DNA from: Lates calcarifer | Taxonomy: Eukaryota; Chordata; Actinopteri; Centropomidae | Length of the DNA stretch: 64,000 nucleotides | Assembly: GCF_001640805.2 (NCBI RefSeq) | Contig: NC_066851.1 | Span: 24,390,197 to 24,454,196, forward strand | Reading direction: 5' to 3' | Shown here: positions 47,910 to 61,178 of the stretch, one piece after another | Numbering within the stretch: position 1 is the stretch's first letter | Layout: the number at the start of each line of letters is the position of its first letter | Program-made: the position numbers and the translations under genes | Notes under the pieces: model-generated | Seen by the model: only the letters and a program-made list of their open reading frames with translations | Told to the model about the DNA's origin: nothing | The model's database searches: none

Positions 47910-48150
47910 AACGAGGAAGAGGAGGAGGAGGACAGGGAGGCAGAGGAGAAGAACTAAAAGGAGACAAGGAGAAAATGACCAGTGGAGGAGGAGAACAGGA
48001 GCAAAGAGAGGAAGTAAAAAGGAGGAGGAGGAGGAGGAAAGAAGGGGGAAAGGGTAGAAGGAGGTGAAGAGGAGGAAGAGGAAAACAGGTTGAGGAGAGT
48101 AACAATGAGAGGACCAGGAGAAGGAAGACGATGAGGAAAAGAGGAGGACA
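47910..48150. repeat. Purine-rich (GGA/GAG) low-complexity tract
   Basis: About 240 bases of almost pure purine with repeated GAGGAGGAGG. Gives an artefactual Pro/Ser/Leu-rich frame on the minus strand. Confidence 0.8.
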
Positions 48151-50492
48151 GTGGAGGTCAGGATGTAGAATTTCCTCCTGCTGAGCTCCTAAAGAGACCA
48201 GAACATCACAGTCAGTATCTGTGTTTAACCAGACTCAGCACAGCGACTGGGACCAGGATCAGGTCAGGTCAGATCATAGCACCATATACTCTTGCAGTGT
48301 CTTGGTCAGGACACTGGCAACACTATAAGTTTATCATGAGCATGCCAAACCAACAGGTGGTGATATAACCTGAACGCCATGTTTTCTGTAGATGTGTTGT
48401 GGGCCGTCCCAGACACCACATCACTGCTCTTTGATTATGTCACACTGCAAGGCTCCATGGTCGTTCCTGATGTTCAGGTCTGACGCTGACGGCCACGACG
48501 ACATCGTATCACAATCAGGCTGAATCATTCCACTGTGTCGTCACTGAGCAGGACACCTGTGTAACCTCTGTGTTTATGTTCTTCGATCTGCGGTTTGTTA
48601 GAGGTTTGTTACTGAGAGTTTTTCCTCTGACGTGTTCAATCTCAACTCCACCGGCATCAGAAACATGGAGGAAAAACACAAGCAGCCAATCACAGCTCTA
48701 ATACTTGGCACGTTGTTTCCCTGTCGATGCAGAGAAGCATAACTGGGCCTTCAGTCACAGACTGCCTCCATTTTGTTTTTCTCCTCTGTGCTCAACGCAG
48801 AGAAGTGAAACTGACACCTCCTTCACTGATGCTTATACACCAACAAATGGTCACTCAGAACATTTTACAAACACACACTCGTACCTGCATGTGAATGTCC
48901 ACTGTGAGAGGAGCAGTCATGCGTGTCCACACACTCTCATACACATCACTCCAGGTAATCCCCGTTCTCCTCGTGACTGTCAGCAGCTGCTGGTCAACGT
49001 GGGAGTCCAGAGTTTATCTGCAGGATGAGAACTGTTCGTGGAAACATCCAGAAACACTCGCTGAGTTAATGTTCTTATTCCAGCCTGTTAGACCTGAAAA
49101 CCAAGCAGGAGAAAATATTAAGCACTCTTTAATACTGTCTTAATTCTCCCGCTGTTCACATTGAATTAAAGTCTAAGTGTTATGTAAAAAAGGTCTTCTC
49201 AGGGTTAAAGTAACAACTGTGTCCTCAGCAGTGCCGCCAACAGGCTGCGATGTTCACTGCAGCCCAGAGACTGAATGACACACCGATGATTCAGGAGCTC
49301 TTCTCTGTCCAAAAGTCTTTGGAAAATATTCTGAATATTAACTTTGTTATTCTAAAGAAACATCTTCCAGCTCAGCTCAGTAGGAGTCAGAGCATCAGGT
49401 ATATCTCCATCTACCTGGGATAAGGGAAAGAGAACAAATTCAGATTCCATGCAGAGATGTAAATAATATCATTGATAGTAAAGATAGCTATAAAATAATA
49501 ATAATGACGTTATAATAATAGCAATAGCAATAAGTCTACCAATAACACTAATACATGTTAAATGTAAGAACAGCTGTCGAGCAGGATCGTAAGAGCAGCA
49601 GGAGGCAAGACATCACAGATCAGACTCTACAGCTCCGGAAGCAGAAACACCAGGAGAAGAGAGAGACGAAAAGCACAAAACTACAGAAGGAAATGTGCCA
49701 ATTTAATACATGTGACAAAGCAGAGACATTGTTAAATCTTTAGGTGATTCAACCTCATTCACCACTGGAAAGTAACTCAGCTAATCATCAGCTAAACGTA
49801 GCTAATGTTTCTAAACATTAATGTTACCCAGTGTGAATACAACATATAACTGCTTTGTTTTGATAAGCTAGCCAAATTAGCTTAGCTTGTGCTGCAGGTC
49901 AAAGACAGAACCATTTGCTTGTTTAAACCAGGACTGTCTCATGTAGGACTGTAAAAATCAGTAGAAATGGACTCAAATTAACATCAGACATAGTCTTGGA
50001 TTCAAGCTTCTGTCTCCTGTCTGTAAAATCACTGTCAGTTTATTGGGAGATTGGGAAGTTTTGGCTACTAAACTGTGCATCAAATATGGTTTGGTAGCTT
50101 TGCAGCTAAGCAGAGTTTACTCTCGTTCAGCTCCAGTTGTGCTTAAAAAATGTGAAAACCTGCTCCCAGAAACTGAAGTCCTGTGACTCCATTTACATTT
50201 GCCTCAGTTTCTTTTTTACTTTCCTGTCACTGGTTGGAAAGTTCGGAAAATGTCTTTGGCTTCCAGAGTCAAACGGGAGTTCTGGGTTCACTTGTTAAAT
50301 CCTGGTTGTCAGTTTAATAAGCACACTCAAGACTCCTGTTTGAGTTTTAGAAGCCAAAGACATTTGTGTAACTGTCAACCAGTGCAGTTTATATAGTTCA
50401 GCAGGTTTCATTATAATCAGTCTGTGGTGCTTTCTGGTGGACAGCACAGTGATATCTAACGGGTGTGATTCTGTTTCCTGCTCCGTCAGGAT

Positions 50493-50780
50493 CTAACTGA
50501 TGAGGACCTGTTCAGTCAGACTCTGGTGGGAATCCTCTGCATTGATCATGAAAATCCTCAGCTCAGCCCATCCAGAGTTTAGATTTGTCTCAGTGGGGAG
50601 TGTGCTGATGGATGAACTGGTGAATCTCCGCTCCCAGCTGATTGAGTCCCTGCACCTGAAGTCCATGAAAATCACTGTGTTCAGCAGGTAACGCTCCACC
50701 TCGCTGTATCTCAGGGCCACACTGAAGGATTCTCTCCACTCATAAAATGACCTGAGGAGAGTTTGGTGGTCAAAGGTCAA
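50493..50780 (-). other. Unexplained 95-codon open frame
   Basis: The minus-strand frame begins at an ATG at 50780 and has non-repetitive, balanced amino-acid composition (for example FYEWRESFSVALRYSEVERY, FTSSSISTLPTETNLNSGW). I do not recognise the family. No neighbouring exon or obvious promoter supports a gene. It could be a chance frame, an exon of an unknown gene or a piece of a mobile element. Confidence 0.2.
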
Positions 50781-53118
50781 AGGTCAAGATCATGTGATAA
50801 ACTTTCTGATATGTCGTGTTCAGGTTCTTGTGAATGTGAAATATTAGGAACACCCAAAGAGAATTTCGTGTATCTGGCACAAACATTCACCTGGACTCAA
50901 GGATGAAGTGATCTGGACTCGAAGGTTGTGTCTCCAGTTTTGATGTGATTTGTTGACACATGCTTAAGAACCAATAAGAGTAGAGAAATGATGGAGCTCA
51001 GCTGTTTCATATGTTATGTGAAAAAACCAACAGAACATTTTAAAACTGCTCCTTCATGTTCATGTTGTATTTTCAAATGAAAATGTCCAAACTTAAATAA
51101 AACAGAATATTTTCATTCTTTGCTTTTTGTTTGTTTGTTTTTGTTTTGTTAATTTAAATGTTCTAGTTTAACAAATGACAAAAACAGAATTTCAAAAATT
51201 CCTCGCTTTAACCTGAGTGGAATAATTGTCCAAAGCATTTGATATTAGAAAAGATTTAAATGAACTTGATGTTTAGTGTATTGGAGCTCAGGGCCAGGAA
51301 CAGGCAGAAAAAAGAACAGATGAGGAAACAATAAAATCAGAACTGAAAAAGCTTTGTCTTCATCTTATTAAGGTTCTGAAGTTTTATTTGGACGTGTTTT
51401 TCATTGATTTTTGTAAAGAAATGTATTTTCCTCTTCCACACATCCTGTCACTGACACCGCAGTGTTTGTCTGTTTTCTTTTTCATTAGGTGGTGAAACGT
51501 GGAACATGAGGCTGATTGAGTGGCTGCAGTCGACTCCATCTGGGTAAGAACATGAACTGAGATATAAATCTCCTTGTCTGCACCGGCTGGTTGTAACAAC
51601 AGTGATGTTGGTTTTATAAATCAGCCTGAAAACGAGAACCAGTTTAACGACCAGTGAAAATTAAATCTACAGCATCAACTGTCAGAGAACTAAAAACAGC
51701 AGATGGAAACCAGAGTTAAAGTTTAAGAGCTGGACTCACTCACACAGAAACATCTCTATATCACCACCAGGCTCCTTTTTACTGGGCAGAGCACAGGAGC
51801 TGCTGGTAAAATGACTGAAACATCAGAGTTCTCCTTTAATGCAGTATCTGTAGGACTTTGTCTGGGTTCAGTTTGAACATCAGTTCCTCACCTGTCAGCA
51901 ACAAAGAGGGAATCAGTACCTTTCAAATGCAGAAGGATTAGAATCTGTAGTTTGTTTCACACATCCTTCTGCTCACTGTCCTACACTCCGGTCTGTCCCA
52001 TTAAAGACGGTGGAGAGAGAGAACACTCTCTTGTCTGTCTGGAGTAAAATGATGAATGTCCTGAATCCTTCTCCAGCTAAATGAAAAAAAAAAAAAAAAA
52101 AAATCTCTCATTTATCATTTCTAATATTTTTGGTCCTGGTCGTCTCCACATGTCAAACCTGCAGCCAGAAACCTGGGTGTGTTCTCTGACCGTGACCTTT
52201 TGTTTGAAAAACAAGTTACATAAGTCCTTCAGTGGCATTTTGATCAGCTGAGGAGCATCTCAGAAATCACTTTGACCTGATCAGCAGAGGCTCTGACATG
52301 ATTTTAAGATCATCATCTTCTTAAAAAGGCCTGTCTTTAGTTGGCAGCAGACTGTTCTGGTTTCAGTTTTTATTTCTCAGAGTCAGCGTCGGTCGCAGCC
52401 TCAGGCATCGTGTCTTCAGCTTGTTGTTGTGAACCTGATATCTCAGTAACAGCCTGAGGGAACTTCTCAGGATTTGGTTCAAACTGTCACTCGGACTAAA
52501 GGATGAAGTGATTAGATGTTGAAGCTCAAAGGTCAAAGGTCAAGGTTGCTGCGATGTCACAAAAACATGGCCATGACTTGAGAATGAACACACTCACTGT
52601 AACTGGAGACATATAACCATGAGGTGGTAACTCCACTTTATTTGTTTGCTGCTGCTGTTTTTATTGTTTTATTGTCTTTTATTTTGGGCATTTTACTCAA
52701 TTAATTTCATTTGATTTTATTCCTGATTCTTAGTGTTGTAATTCTGTTTAAACCATGTAAAACACTTTCAGCTTTGTTTTGAAAAGTGCTGAATAACTTA
52801 AGTTATTGGTATTGGTATTGTAATGAAGGGTGTGTGTGTCTCCTCTCAGACGCTGTTTGTCCTGTGGACTAAAGCTCCTGGAGGATGTTCAGGTGAGATC
52901 AGAGCCGAGAGATAAAAACACAGAGAGGAGGACAGGAAGAAAAGAAAGAGGGGGAAAGCAAAATTCAAACAGAAAGAAAGAGAAGAGAGGAGAGTGAATG
53001 GAACCTGAGCGGTCCTGTTTTGTTCCTCTGCAGTCAGCAGGACGCCGCTTTGAAAAACTCTGACACATTTTCATCCTCAGTGAAACTGAGGAGGTTATTA
53101 TGGATCAGCACAGATCAC

Positions 53119-53144
53119 CTGTCTGTCTGTCTGTCTGTCTGTAG
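53119..53144 (+). repeat. (TCTG)n microsatellite
   Basis: Six or so TCTG units in intergenic sequence. Confidence 0.85.
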
Positions 53145-54269
53145 ACTGAACTTTGTTATCCATCCATCCTCCCATGTTTCTATCATTTTGTCTGGGGACA
53201 GAGCTGAGTGTCCTCACACATTAATGGGGTTTAATGAATGTGGATTATGACTACTGACTGATGATGATTAGTTCTGCTTCAGTTGGAGTCTGAAACTTCA
53301 GTTTCCTCGTCTATAGTTCCAGGTCTCAGTGAACTCATTGTTAAAAGTTGTTGTTTGGGTTCAGATATTTCCCATGAGTCTCATTCTGATCTGAGCCTTT
53401 CATTATTTACATTGTGAGTCTGATCACAGACCCTGGGTCAGCGGTCTGCACTGTGTCTCTATTCTCAGAGATCTGATTGGCTCCTACCCCCACCCTCAGC
53501 TCTATTATTTGAACCATGTAAACATTTGAATCTGTCGCGGTGATCTGATGTTTCATGCTAACCTCTGTGTTGTGTGTGTGTCGGCGTACAGTCAAACAGT
53601 CGGACTGCTGATATGAGGTTGTTAGGGGACAGAGATAAGACGGCGTCCGGTCCTCTGCTGGTTCATACAAAGACCTGTTTGTTCTGAGAGGACTCTGTGA
53701 CACACATAGATCAGGTGTCTGCTGCTTTTTACTCCCTGAAACCTGCAGAGACCAGTTTCTTTAAACCAGGGGAAAGTTATTTGGAGCATTTACACTAATC
53801 CAGGTGGAAGATGATACAGGTGTTGGGACTCCTCGCTCTGTCTGACTGCAGGACTTTGACCAGTCTGTAGACTGATCCTCTGTCCTTCCAGGTAGCCGCT
53901 GGTTTCAGTTCATCTCTATGAACAGACAGAGAGCTCCTCCATCTCAGTGAACATTTGTTTTCCTGCTGACAGAGCTGTGTTATTGTCCTTCCCGCTCTGA
54001 GAACTCTAACATCCAGCACTTTTGACTTTTGGCTGTTGACAGAACGTCAGACAGAGGAGACTTGAACTAAGCAAACACAGTTTGTTTGTTTTCTCCTCTG
54101 TCTGTTTTCTCCATTTGTTTCTTACTGGTTGTGTTGGACTCTTTTCTGAGTATTTCCTCTTTGATTCGGATGACGTGTTGTTCAAAGGCACTGATGAGGC
54201 AGACAGGGTCATCATCCACAATCTCTGGTGATCAAGTAAAGTTGATCATCACTGCCTAAGGTCAGCTCC

Positions 54270-54528
54270 ACTCACTGAATATTACCCATGATCCCCTTCT
54301 CCTCCTGGAGCAGGAGGTGCTGCAGCTGTAACAAACCAAACTCTGTTTCCAACTCTTGATATTTGCATCAGTTTCCTGGCTGGATATCAGAGCTGAACTC
54401 TGGTTTTTAATGACTTCTAAGTCTTTTTAACTGATCTACAGTTCAGCTTCACTCTGAACTCTCTGGTCTGATTCCAGCAGTTTAAGCTGCTTGACTATCA
54501 CTCAGTCAGAGGGAGATCCAACCTGAAG
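54270..54528 (-). repeat. Intergenic repeat family, copy 2 (inverted to copy 1)
   Basis: About 260 bp matching copy 1 at 45447-45662 on the opposite strand, with shared phrases TTACCCATGATCCCCTTCTC, CTGGCTGGATATCAGAGCTG and GATTCCAGCAGTTTAAGCTG. Confidence 0.8.
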
Positions 54529-54999
54529 AACCACAGTTACACAGAGAAACAACTAAAATATTTTATGGTGCAGAATGATGTTAAACCCACCTTTAGTATC
54601 ATGCAGTTTAGAATGAGAAGCAAATATCTGATAATGCTATCCTAGCTGACATTAAGATTGTGTTTTGTAAGTTGATGTTTATCATTTTTGGAAAAATGCC
54701 ATTTAAAATCTAAAACAGCTTTTTGGCAAATGTACAGTCAGATTGTGTCGACTGTGTTCCACATGATCACAGTGTGTTAACAAAGATATTCGTTGTAGAC
54801 ATTATGACTTGTTTTAGTTGATAGACGTGTAATACTTGACAGAGAGAAGCTGATGGATCTGTAAGCTGCGTTTTTATGGACTGACATGTTGTTATTACCT
54901 TTATATAACCTGTTCCAGGCTTTATAATGGAGATCCTGAGCAGATGTTTAGTTTCTTTGTAAATCTATTATCAGATCGGCGTTCGTCCTGTGTGAGGAG

Positions 55000-57900
55000 C
55001 GTCCAGAGCAGGAATGTGATCTGTGTACAGACTCTGGTCTCCCACAGAGCTGCTGCTTCAGCTGAGAGAGTCAGTCTTTAATGTGTCAGTGCCTGAATCT
55101 TCAGTAAGGTTCAGTGTTCCACTCAACAGCAGTCTTTATTCAAGACCATGAGATGTGATTGAAAAGTAGAAATTAGAACTTTGAACATGTCTTCACTGTA
55201 TTTTTAGTTTAAATCTGATTTAATTCTGCTGGAAAAACAAGGACAAATCTAACACTGATGTACCTAAATATGAGAAACTGTGCACAATGTCAGTGTTGGT
55301 ATCGACACAGCACACGATGGAATACGATAAAGCATTTGGATAAATAAACCATCTGGATTTGAAGAAAAGAAAACCAGGAGTCTCCTGTGGTGTAAAATAA
55401 GAGTATAAACCTGGGAGAAGAAGAGATAAGAAGGCTGATTGAGATGTTTGTGGCCTAAGGTAGAAGGAGATGAGTTAAACAGCTCTCGTTATCACTGATA
55501 TCCAGCAAGAAAACTTTGAATATATCAAGAATTATAAAGAGTTTAGTTAAGTTAGCTAACAACATACAATGGTGGCAAAGCATCAGATGAAGGTGCCAAA
55601 CTGATTCAGGATCTGAAATGAACTGATTTAAACTGCTGAACATTTCATCAGGTTTCTGCTTCAGCTTCAGCTCACCATCAGTGAAGCTCTGTGGGTGGGT
55701 GTTTTTGACAGAAATGTACCTGTTGAATCGTAGTTTATACATCTCCGTCAGTTTTTATGTCTCAGGTTTCTTGTACCTTACTTTTATCAAAGAATATTTT
55801 CTAACACAGTTTTTTGTCTTTTGTCCTGATGATTCAACCAGGGGAGTTTCATGTTCATTTCAGACTTGAACAGAACTTCTGTTGCAGGAACTCTGAATCA
55901 CAACTTTGGAGCTGTGGTTGGTTGATAGAACATGTTCAACCCTCACTCTGCTGTCCACCCTGTTCATACTGTCATTTAAACCAGGTATTAAAAGTACAAA
56001 CTACTGTTCTGAATAAAAATTACAAGCTCTTTTTCTCCTGAGAAAAGACACCAGCCTGGATGAAATCACGCTGGTCAGAGCTAACGATCGTCCAATTTTC
56101 CGTCTCATGTTGTTACACAATAGCACCTCTGATGGTCCTGATACTGATTGGCTCCTAAAAATCTGCCTGGCAACAAGACTGTTTTGACTGAAGCTTCCAT
56201 CACATGGAAAAGAGCATTAGTGTTGCTGTGAAGCTGAGATGCAAAACAGACACGCATGAAGAGAAAGAACAAGAAGCTTTAATCAGTCAAATCCCTGAGA
56301 ACCTAAGAACAGACAGAAAATACGCAGAGATTATTTTAACTAAGTCCAAAAAAATTTTCCATCTCAAGTAATTTAACAGTGAACTGCACACAGATTTAGT
56401 TTGATGCCACTGGCTTAAAGTATTGTTCACATTTCTCTTTCACATCCATCTGTCTGTTTATCTCTGTATCTATCTATCGTTGAAAATGTTCAGTAAATGT
56501 TCTCCTTTGCTCCAGTTACATTCTTCCCCGGGACATTTTCTTCGCCCTTCTCATTTTACCAGCTGCATGCTGGGAGCTGGCCAAGCCAAATTCCTGACCA
56601 CTGCTGTCTGGACTGCCTATATACCTGCACACAGGTACACTCCTCTGTGTGAGAGGTAACATTACCGATCCAGCCCTGAGCTCCGCCCGGCCCCCAACAA
56701 TAACCAGAGCCTCAGAGGTGACAGAACGAGGCTAATATGAAGAGTCCTCTGGCGACGAGTCGCCACCACGTGATTGAAACCTTGTATCCTATAAAGTAAA
56801 TTTTCTGTTTTTGAAGACTCATCCAACTGAAACTGTGATTTTTTGTGAGAAATAATGTTAGAAATTTTACATTTAATTGGTAAAAAAGTGCAGATTAAAA
56901 AAGCCATCTATCCACCCACCCACATCCATCCATTTTGCACCACTCATCCAGCTGCTGGTTGAGCTGGCATCATGCTAAGTGGGTGTACAGACCAAAAACA
57001 GCCCTGCATTAAAACAAGTGTTCAGGTTCTGCTGAGACAGAAAAGCTTAAAACAACACAACTCTGACTGCGTAGTCCTACTCACTGAACTGAAACACTTC
57101 CCAACGGCGTATATTACCCATGATCCCCTTCTCCGTCTGAAGCAGGAAGTGCTCTGGCTGTAACAAATACACCAAACTCTGTTTCTAATTCTTAATATTT
57201 TCAAAGTTTCCTGGCTGGATATCAGAGATGAACACTGGTTTTTAATGACTTCTCAGTCTTTTGTTCGGCATTACTCTTGAATTTGGCATCCTCGCTGCGT
57301 TGAAGGACTGTGTGTCCACTGGGAATCTGGCATCGATAGAAAGTAAAACTTACAATGGCACCAAGTTTATAACGGAAAAAATGTGTAACCCTACTCTCTG
57401 ATTCTACCAGAACCTGAGTAACATGGCAGAAAAAATCTGGGAGGCTTGGGATACCATGTTAGAACATAAAAGTTCTGAGTGTTTACATTCACAGCATCCT
57501 ACAGAGCTGCTTTGTAGGATTATATGCTGCTCTTGTTCTGTGTGCCACCTCAGGTGAACTATGTGCTATTTCAATCCTTCTCCCCAGCCAAGACCTCCAA
57601 CTCTTTCTTAGGGATTACAGACCAAATGTGATCCCTCCAGCATGTTGTGCACCAGAGTGCTACCAAGAAGAGTCGCCCAGGAGCTGTCCTAATCACAGAC
57701 TACCACAACTGACCTTGCTTGATGCAAAGATGCAGTGGTTCTCATCCATACTCCTTCCTGATCTTTCTTATGCTGGGATGTAGAATCTCTGATATGGTCA
57801 GGTACACTCCAAATCGAGATATTGCCAAGTCAAGTCAGCCAAGTCGATGTTTATTTATATGTATGTGATCCCTGTGGACATGAGATGAGTTGGAAAAACA

Positions 57901-58809
57901 GATCAACCAATTAATCTGACACTGCACCAATCTGCCTGTTGACCTCTTTTTCTATCTTGTCCTGACCAACGAAGAAGACCATGTTGTCTACGAAAAAACA
58001 GAGATGCAATTCTGAGGTTGTCATACCGGACATTCCCCAGAGATTCTGTCCGTGACAATCACCACCATATTGGGTGCCATGAAAAAAGAATGTGACAAAT
58101 AACATATTTAGTCAGTCTGATCATGTTCATTGAATTACAAGACAGGGTGTATGTTTTTTTCTGTTCTGTAACATGGAATTTGTTTTTACCTCCAGATCAA
58201 CCCTCAAGGCTTCAACAAAATGACAACAAAACAACTCAAGGATTCAGTGACAGCACATGATATATGTGACATACATGTCAGCTCATCTCAGATGATCCTC
58301 TACATCTTTTGTGTCATTGCTCATGTTTCCTCCTTCAGTTTAGTAGATTCACAGAACTCTAACAAATAGGAAAAACTGCGACATAGGACCTTGTTTCTAA
58401 GCTCTCAGAGTCTACACTTGTTTAATTCTGTTTAATTACGTTCTTTTATGTTCAGTTCTCAGCCAAAGATCAGCTGGACTTTTGAATGAGGTTCTCTTGA
58501 CTTCTGGAGCTGGGAGCGAACTTAAATGTAAAGAATCATACTTGCTTGTCTGGAATCAGTTTTTATCACAAAGGGAGAAAATGTGTATGAGTTCTTTTCT
58601 GGTTTGACCTTTGTTGGTGGCTGACTTGGCAGACTGGTACTGTGCTGATAGACATTGTTACGATGCTGCTGTCTTTTTGTTTACTCTGTGCTGTTCAGTT
58701 TCTGGTTTTTGGATTAAAGTCTATTTCTGGTTATTTGTTTCGTCTCTCTGAAAAGAAAAGCAGTTGTTCATTCCCTTTTTTTCTGTCTCTCATTTTCTCT
58801 CTCTCTCAG
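55000..58809. other. SCFD1-COCH intergenic region, right part
   Basis: Apart from repeat copy 3 and a possible short-repeat start (GTTTATTTATATGTATG near 57850) I see no gene or known element. Open frames are short and unsupported. Confidence 0.35.
57107..57262 (-). repeat. Intergenic repeat family, copy 3 (partial)
   Basis: Same orientation as copy 2. Matches from TATTACCCATGATCCCCTTC through TTTTTAATGACTTCTCAGTC, then loses similarity. Confidence 0.75.
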
Positions 58810-58862
58810 GTTGACCTGTCACTGAAGCCCCTCCCACCTCCTCTGATGTCACAGCTGTAAGG

Positions 58863-58865
<3 letters not shown>

Positions 58866-58927
<62 letters not shown>
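58866..58927 (+). repeat. (TG)n microsatellite
   Basis: About 30 TG units directly after the donor-like GTAGG at 58862. Confidence 0.9.
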
Positions 58928-58932
<5 letters not shown>

Positions 58933-59099
58933 CTTATTTAAAGGGCTGCCTCTCTCTCACTGGGCGATCGACACCGGCTCAGCATCATCAGCTTACCGCC
59001 TGCTGCTGCTGCTTCCAGGGAATAAACTCTGAACAGTCTGAACAGTTTTCCTCAGAGGCGTCTGCTGAAGAAACACTCAGTAAGACTGAGTTTACTGAG

Positions 59100-61130
59100 T
59101 TCTTTGCGCAGAGAATCTTACTGACTGGCTGAATGACTGGTTTAGTGACTGACAAACAAGTTTTTTGATTTACTGGCTGATTTACAACCAAAAAGCAGGA
59201 CTTCACTAACTGCCTGTTTCACTAACTGGCTGATTACTGACTGACCAACTATAGGATAACTATTTACATATTGTTTACTGACTGTCTACCTGCTGGCTGG
59301 TTAAATTGTGACTGGTTTACAAACTGACTGATTAGTTTACTGACTGCCCAGTAATTGGTTGATTGGTTTACACATTGTTAACTGATTTGCTTTGTTAGTC
59401 TGTTAACTGGTTAACTGACAGGTTTACTTACCAGCTGTTTCTTTCCTCCTTCTGACAACTAGTTTAGTGACTGTTTTTTTCTCCACTGACTGTGTTGATT
59501 TAGACTGTTTATTGTGATTGACAGGTTCAGTGACCTACAGTTGATGACTGGTTTACTGAGTTAACTGAACTAGTCAACCCATTATTTACTAGTTGACTGA
59601 CCTTTTTAACTACTTACTGTCTGGTTTTCTGCCCAGTTTGCTGCCTGCTTTACTGAAGAGTTTACTGTTTATTGAATGAGTTCAACCTCATTAGTTGACT
59701 GACTTCGTTTAGCTATCCACTGACTGGTTTGCTGACTGGTTTACCCATTACTAAAGTGGAGTGCTGACTAGGTTAGCAAGTTACTGCCTTGTTGACTGGT
59801 TTTTCACTAACTTGCTGATTGGTTAACTGACCAATAACTGGTTGACTGGTTTGTGTATTGTTTACTGATTGACTCTATTAACTGGTTTACTGAGATAAAT
59901 GTTGACCTAACCAGACTTAACCTGATAACTTATCTTGTTTACCTGTTAACTGCCTGGTTTACACACTGGTTGAAGTGGTTTGCTAGTTAACTGGTTTATT
60001 GCCTTGCTGGTTGTATTTTTACACTGCAGTCATGTCTCATGTATATGAACTAGTTAACTTTGCTTTACCTTGCTTCTTTTGTTACAAATGAACTGTCAGT
60101 TTGGTTGGTACTGACATTTTTTGACTGTTTACCACCTGGTTTACTTACTGGTTTACCTATAATTTAAGTGGTGTTTTGACCGGGTAACTGGTTTACTACC
60201 TTGCTGTTAGTTCTGTTCTGAACTGCTTTACTGACTGATCTATAACTGTTTGAGTAATTGATTTTGCTTATTCCCTGGTTTACTGACTGGCTTGCTGGTT
60301 GATTTTTAAATAAGAAGATCGTGTCTCATGGATATGAATCAGTTGACTGGCTGGTTGGTTTGTTGGTTAGGGTTTACAAATTAATAGATAACTGGTTTAA
60401 TTACGGGCTGGTGAAACTTAAAAATATTGCTTAATTTAGTGACTGATTGTTTACTGAATAGCTGTTTGACTGGTTTATTGCATAATGTTGCTGACTGGTT
60501 TACAGTTTTAGTACAGTATGATCATGTATCACATATTTGAATTTATCGACCACTTTGCAGATTTTGACTTGCTTATTTTCCTAACATTTTAACGACTGTA
60601 ACTTATGTTATGGCTCGTTAACAGACTGGTTAACAGACTGGTTAACTGGTGTACTGGTGGTTTGAGTCACTTACAGACTGGTTGAATGGAAATAGTTGTG
60701 CATGATCAGTTTTATTGGCAGTTTTTTTGACTGGTTTACTGCCTGGTTCACTCATCGACTGGCAGTTTTAGCAATTAGCAGTTTATATCTGTCGGTTTAA
60801 TTACTTACTGACTAGTTGGCTGACTTAACTGATTTCTTGACTGGTTTACTGACTGATGTATCTATACACTAAAATTCATTTGTGACTGACTGTTGGCTGA
60901 CCAGTTTGTTGAGTTACCTGTTAAACCAACCAGTCTGCTCACTCTGTACTAAATGACTGAATTTGTTGACTGATTTAATGAAGACGTTAATCTACAGTTT
61001 GCCTTATCTGTATGTATGTTTACTGACTGTTTTGCTGACTGGACTTCACAGTGTCTTATGTATTATTTATACAGACAGATGTATTGACTTGTTTACTGAC
61101 TGTGTTCACATATTAACATATTTACTGACT
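59100..61130 (+). repeat. Degenerate tandem array of a TGACTGGTTTAC-type unit
   Basis: About 2 kb in which variants of ACTGACTGGTTTACTG and GACTGGTTAACTG recur every 10-40 bases, interspersed with other sequence (for example 59720-59750, 60290-60310, 60720-60745, 60835-60860, 61018-61045). Unit length and sequence vary, so it is an old, scrambled simple-sequence expansion. Almost all lies on one strand sense (TGACTGGTTTAC, not GTAAACCAGTCA). It ends at the acceptor of the first COCH coding exon. Confidence 0.8.
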
Positions 61131-61178
61131 GTTTTTTTTCACAGTAAACTGAGGTCAGTCTGTGTTTCAAGTGCAGAA

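Larger units (their letters stand above)
45141..51488. other. SCFD1-COCH intergenic region, left part
   Basis: No gene recognised. It contains one copy of an intergenic repeat family (45447-45662), a short (TG)n at 46205-46220, a MITE fragment at about 47375-47432, a purine-rich GGA/GAG stretch at 47910-48150 and an unexplained 95-codon minus-strand open frame at 50493-50780. Confidence 0.45.
51489..58861 (+). other. Candidate leader exons upstream of COCH with a spliced 43-codon ORF
   Basis: Three segments have good acceptor and donor contexts: 51489-51543 (TTTTTCATTAG before, GTAAGAAC after), 52850-52892 (CCTCTCAG before, GTGAGATC after) and 58810-58861 (CTCTCTCTCAG before, GTAGGTGT after). 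An ATG at 51506 reads through all three in phase (MRLIEWLQSTPSG, then RCLSCGLKLLEDVQ, then VDLSLKPLPPPLMSQL) to TAA at 58858-58860. They may be non-coding 5' exons of COCH with an upstream ORF, an independent short gene, or coincidence. The acceptor before 51489 implies a further exon upstream. Confidence 0.3.

Noticed and set aside
59100..61130. CRISPR-like array or regular satellite
   Set aside because: Units have no constant length, no spacers of constant size and strong divergence; eukaryotic context.
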